Positions 5,715-6,732 of a DNA stretch of 6,732 nucleotides are shown here, one piece after another; the first letter of the stretch is position 1; every line of letters starts with the position of its first letter. The DNA comes from Porphyromonadaceae bacterium (GTDB taxonomy: Bacteria; Bacteroidota; Bacteroidia; Bacteroidales; CAMTPD01), in contig DLYT01000015.1 of the NCBI GenBank assembly GCA_003447595.1, positions 2,729 to 9,460 on the forward strand, read 5' to 3'. The notes under the pieces were generated by a model, which worked only from the letters and a program-made list of their open reading frames with translations, searched no databases and was not told the DNA's origin. The translations under genes and the position numbers were made by a program.

Positions 5715-6605
5715 ATGCGTATGAAAGCAAAGGAGAATGCTGCCGAGAAACCTATTCTAGTAGGTACACGTAAGGCTGTTTTAGTAGGGGTAAATGATTA
5801 TGCACCTATAGGTAGTGGTGGCCCTGATTTGAGCGGTTGTGTAAATGATGCTGCAGATATGGCAACTACTTTAAAGATTTGCGGATTTAGCCCTTCGAAT
5901 ATTCGGATCTTGACAAATCGGAATGCGACAAAAGCAAATATTCTTAAGTATTTAGAATGGTTATTGATTAAAGCTAAACCAGGTGATAGTTTGGTCTTTT
6001 ATTATTCAGGTCATGGTACTCAAGTGACAAATATTAATGGGGATATTGAAATTGACGGATTGGATGAAGCAATTGTTCCTCATGACTACCCAAGTGCCGG
6101 ACTTATATCGGATGATGTGCTCAAAGATGTTATCAATGCAAATCTCAAAGAAAATGTCAATTTAGAAGTGTTTCTAGACTGCTGTCACTCTGGTTCCGGA
6201 ACGAGAGAGTTTAGTTTTACGGGAGAAAAACCTACAGAAAAAGCTCGTTTCTTACCTCCGATGCTGGAAGATAGTTTTTACTTTATTCATCAACGTGAAT
6301 TGGATTCGAAAGAAGGCGAGGAGATGACTGTAACTAGGGCTTTTGTTCCTGTGGTAGAGTCAAAACATACATTATGGGCTGCTTGTAAAGCAAATCAAGT
6401 TTCGATGGAAGGAGTGATGCCCGACGGTAAACAACATGGTTACTTTACCTACAATCTATGTAAGATACTTCGTGCTACTCAAGGTAAGATTACAAGAAAA
6501 GCTCTCGACGCACAAATTGCTCAAGCTTTGTATAATATGAAGGCTGCTCAGGTAAATGAAACAGAATGTTCTCAAACTGAGTTTAATCAAATGATTTTCT
6601 TTTAA
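5715..6605 (+). CDS. Stand-alone caspase-like cysteine protease (peptidase C14, metacaspase/orthocaspase type)
   Basis: The 296-residue protein is one caspase-like domain with no signal peptide or membrane segment, so it should act in the cytoplasm. After a short polar N-terminus, RKAVLVGVNDYA (19-30) is the first core strand. GCVNDAADMATTL (41-53) is the typical GC.NDA..M motif. The catalytic dyad is visible as His100 in FYYSGHGTQ and Cys157 in LDCCHSG. IDGLDEAIVPHDY (113-125) and Asp155 provide acidic residues of the substrate pocket, which in this family usually favours Arg or Lys at P1. The C-terminal part (HTLWAACKANQVSMEG, HGYFTYNL, SQTEFNQMIFF) completes the small-subunit-like half, so the domain looks whole. 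No sensor or effector domain (TPR, WD40, SUMF1) is fused. Met3 at 5721 is an alternative start. Bacterial relatives include defence and cell-death proteases, but no defined partner (gasdermin, type III CRISPR) is in the window. Confidence 0.9.
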   Translation: MRMKAKENAAEKPILVGTRKAVLVGVNDYAPIGSGGPDLSGCVNDAADMATTLKICGFSPSNIRILTNRNATKANILKYLEWLLIKAKPGDSLVFYYSGHGTQVTNINGDIEIDGLDEAIVPHDYPSAGLISDDVLKDVINANLKENVNLEVFLDCCHSGSGTREFSFTGEKPTEKARFLPPMLEDSFYFIHQRELDSKEGEEMTVTRAFVPVVESKHTLWAACKANQVSMEGVMPDGKQHGYFTYNLCKILRATQGKITRKALDAQIAQALYNMKAAQVNETECSQTEFNQMIFF

Positions 6606-6632
6606 TGAATGATTAGCTTTATCTGAAAAAAG

Positions 6633-6677
6633 AAACGGCAACTCCTGCTCTTTGGTAGAAGTTGCCGTTTGTTATTT
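6633..6677. terminator. Bidirectional terminator between the caspase gene and a convergent minus-strand gene
   Basis: AAACGGCAACT (6633-6643) pairs perfectly with AGTTGCCGTTT (6660-6670), 11 pairs around a 16-nt loop. On the + strand the stem runs into GTTATTT. On the minus strand it runs into CTTTTTTC (complement of 6625-6632), so it can stop transcription from both sides. It lies 27 bp after the caspase stop and 12 bp beyond the minus-strand stop codon. Confidence 0.88.
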
Positions 6678-6682
6678 AGTTA

Positions 6683-6732
6683 TTATTTCAACCATTTATC
6701 AAGCCAGTTGAAGAATACACGTTGGAATAGAA
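6683..6732 (-). CDS. C-terminal end of a convergent minus-strand gene, possibly an S9-type prolyl oligopeptidase or other alpha/beta-hydrolase
   Basis: Reading the minus strand from the window edge, one frame gives LFQRVFFNWLDKWLK and then TAA (complement of 6683-6685); the other two frames stop later or earlier without such a pattern. An amphipathic ending of the form 'l...i..WldkyLK' is common at the C-terminus of S9 peptidases and related alpha/beta-hydrolases, where a final helix precedes the stop. The frame ends just before the two-way terminator, which supports a real convergent gene. Only 15 residues are visible, so the family is a guess. Confidence 0.5.
   Translation of the reverse strand, partial: LFQRVFFNWLDKWLK

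Overview
The window looks like a chromosomal piece from a Bacteroidota gut-type bacterium (Bacteroidales, Bacteroides/Prevotella-like). The grounds are a GH3 plus multidomain GH43 exo-glycosidase pair typical of polysaccharide utilisation loci, a PepSY-like lipoprotein whose lipidated Cys is followed by an Asp-rich SSDDD export signal, and the general lack of Shine-Dalgarno sequences before starts. The species cannot be named from the sequence.

Region 1 (1-2989) is the 3' end of a carbohydrate operon. It holds the C-terminal part of a GH3 beta-glycosidase (upstream part outside the window), then 44 bp later a secreted GH43 enzyme with F5/8C (CBM32-like) and fibronectin III domains, closed by a strong hairpin terminator. 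Together they suggest trimming of xylan, arabinoxylan or another hemicellulose in the periplasm. Base composition is visibly more GC-rich here than further right.

Region 2 (2990-3880) is about 890 bp without a convincing gene. Its first third is strongly G/T-rich on the + strand. It carries a 13-bp direct repeat, a cluster of degenerate repeats with an exact 22-nt phase (3364-3495) and an interrupted hairpin (3681-3730).

Region 3 (3881-4813) is a monocistronic, probably surface-exposed lipoprotein built from four PepSY-like quasi-repeats, with its own terminator.

Region 4 (4879-6677) is an AT-rich accessory-looking stretch. It holds a 59-residue two-helix membrane protein; 28 bp later a RelE-like protein that appears to be a UvrD/SF1 helicase cut off just before its ATP-binding core; and, after 157 bp, a stand-alone cytoplasmic caspase-like (C14) protease with an intact His/Cys dyad. 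A two-way hairpin terminator follows, and beyond it the last codons of a minus-strand gene run out of the window. The set of small membrane protein, RelE-like remnant and caspase is the most unusual part of the window. A shared role in defence or cell death is a hypothesis; nothing in the sequence proves it.
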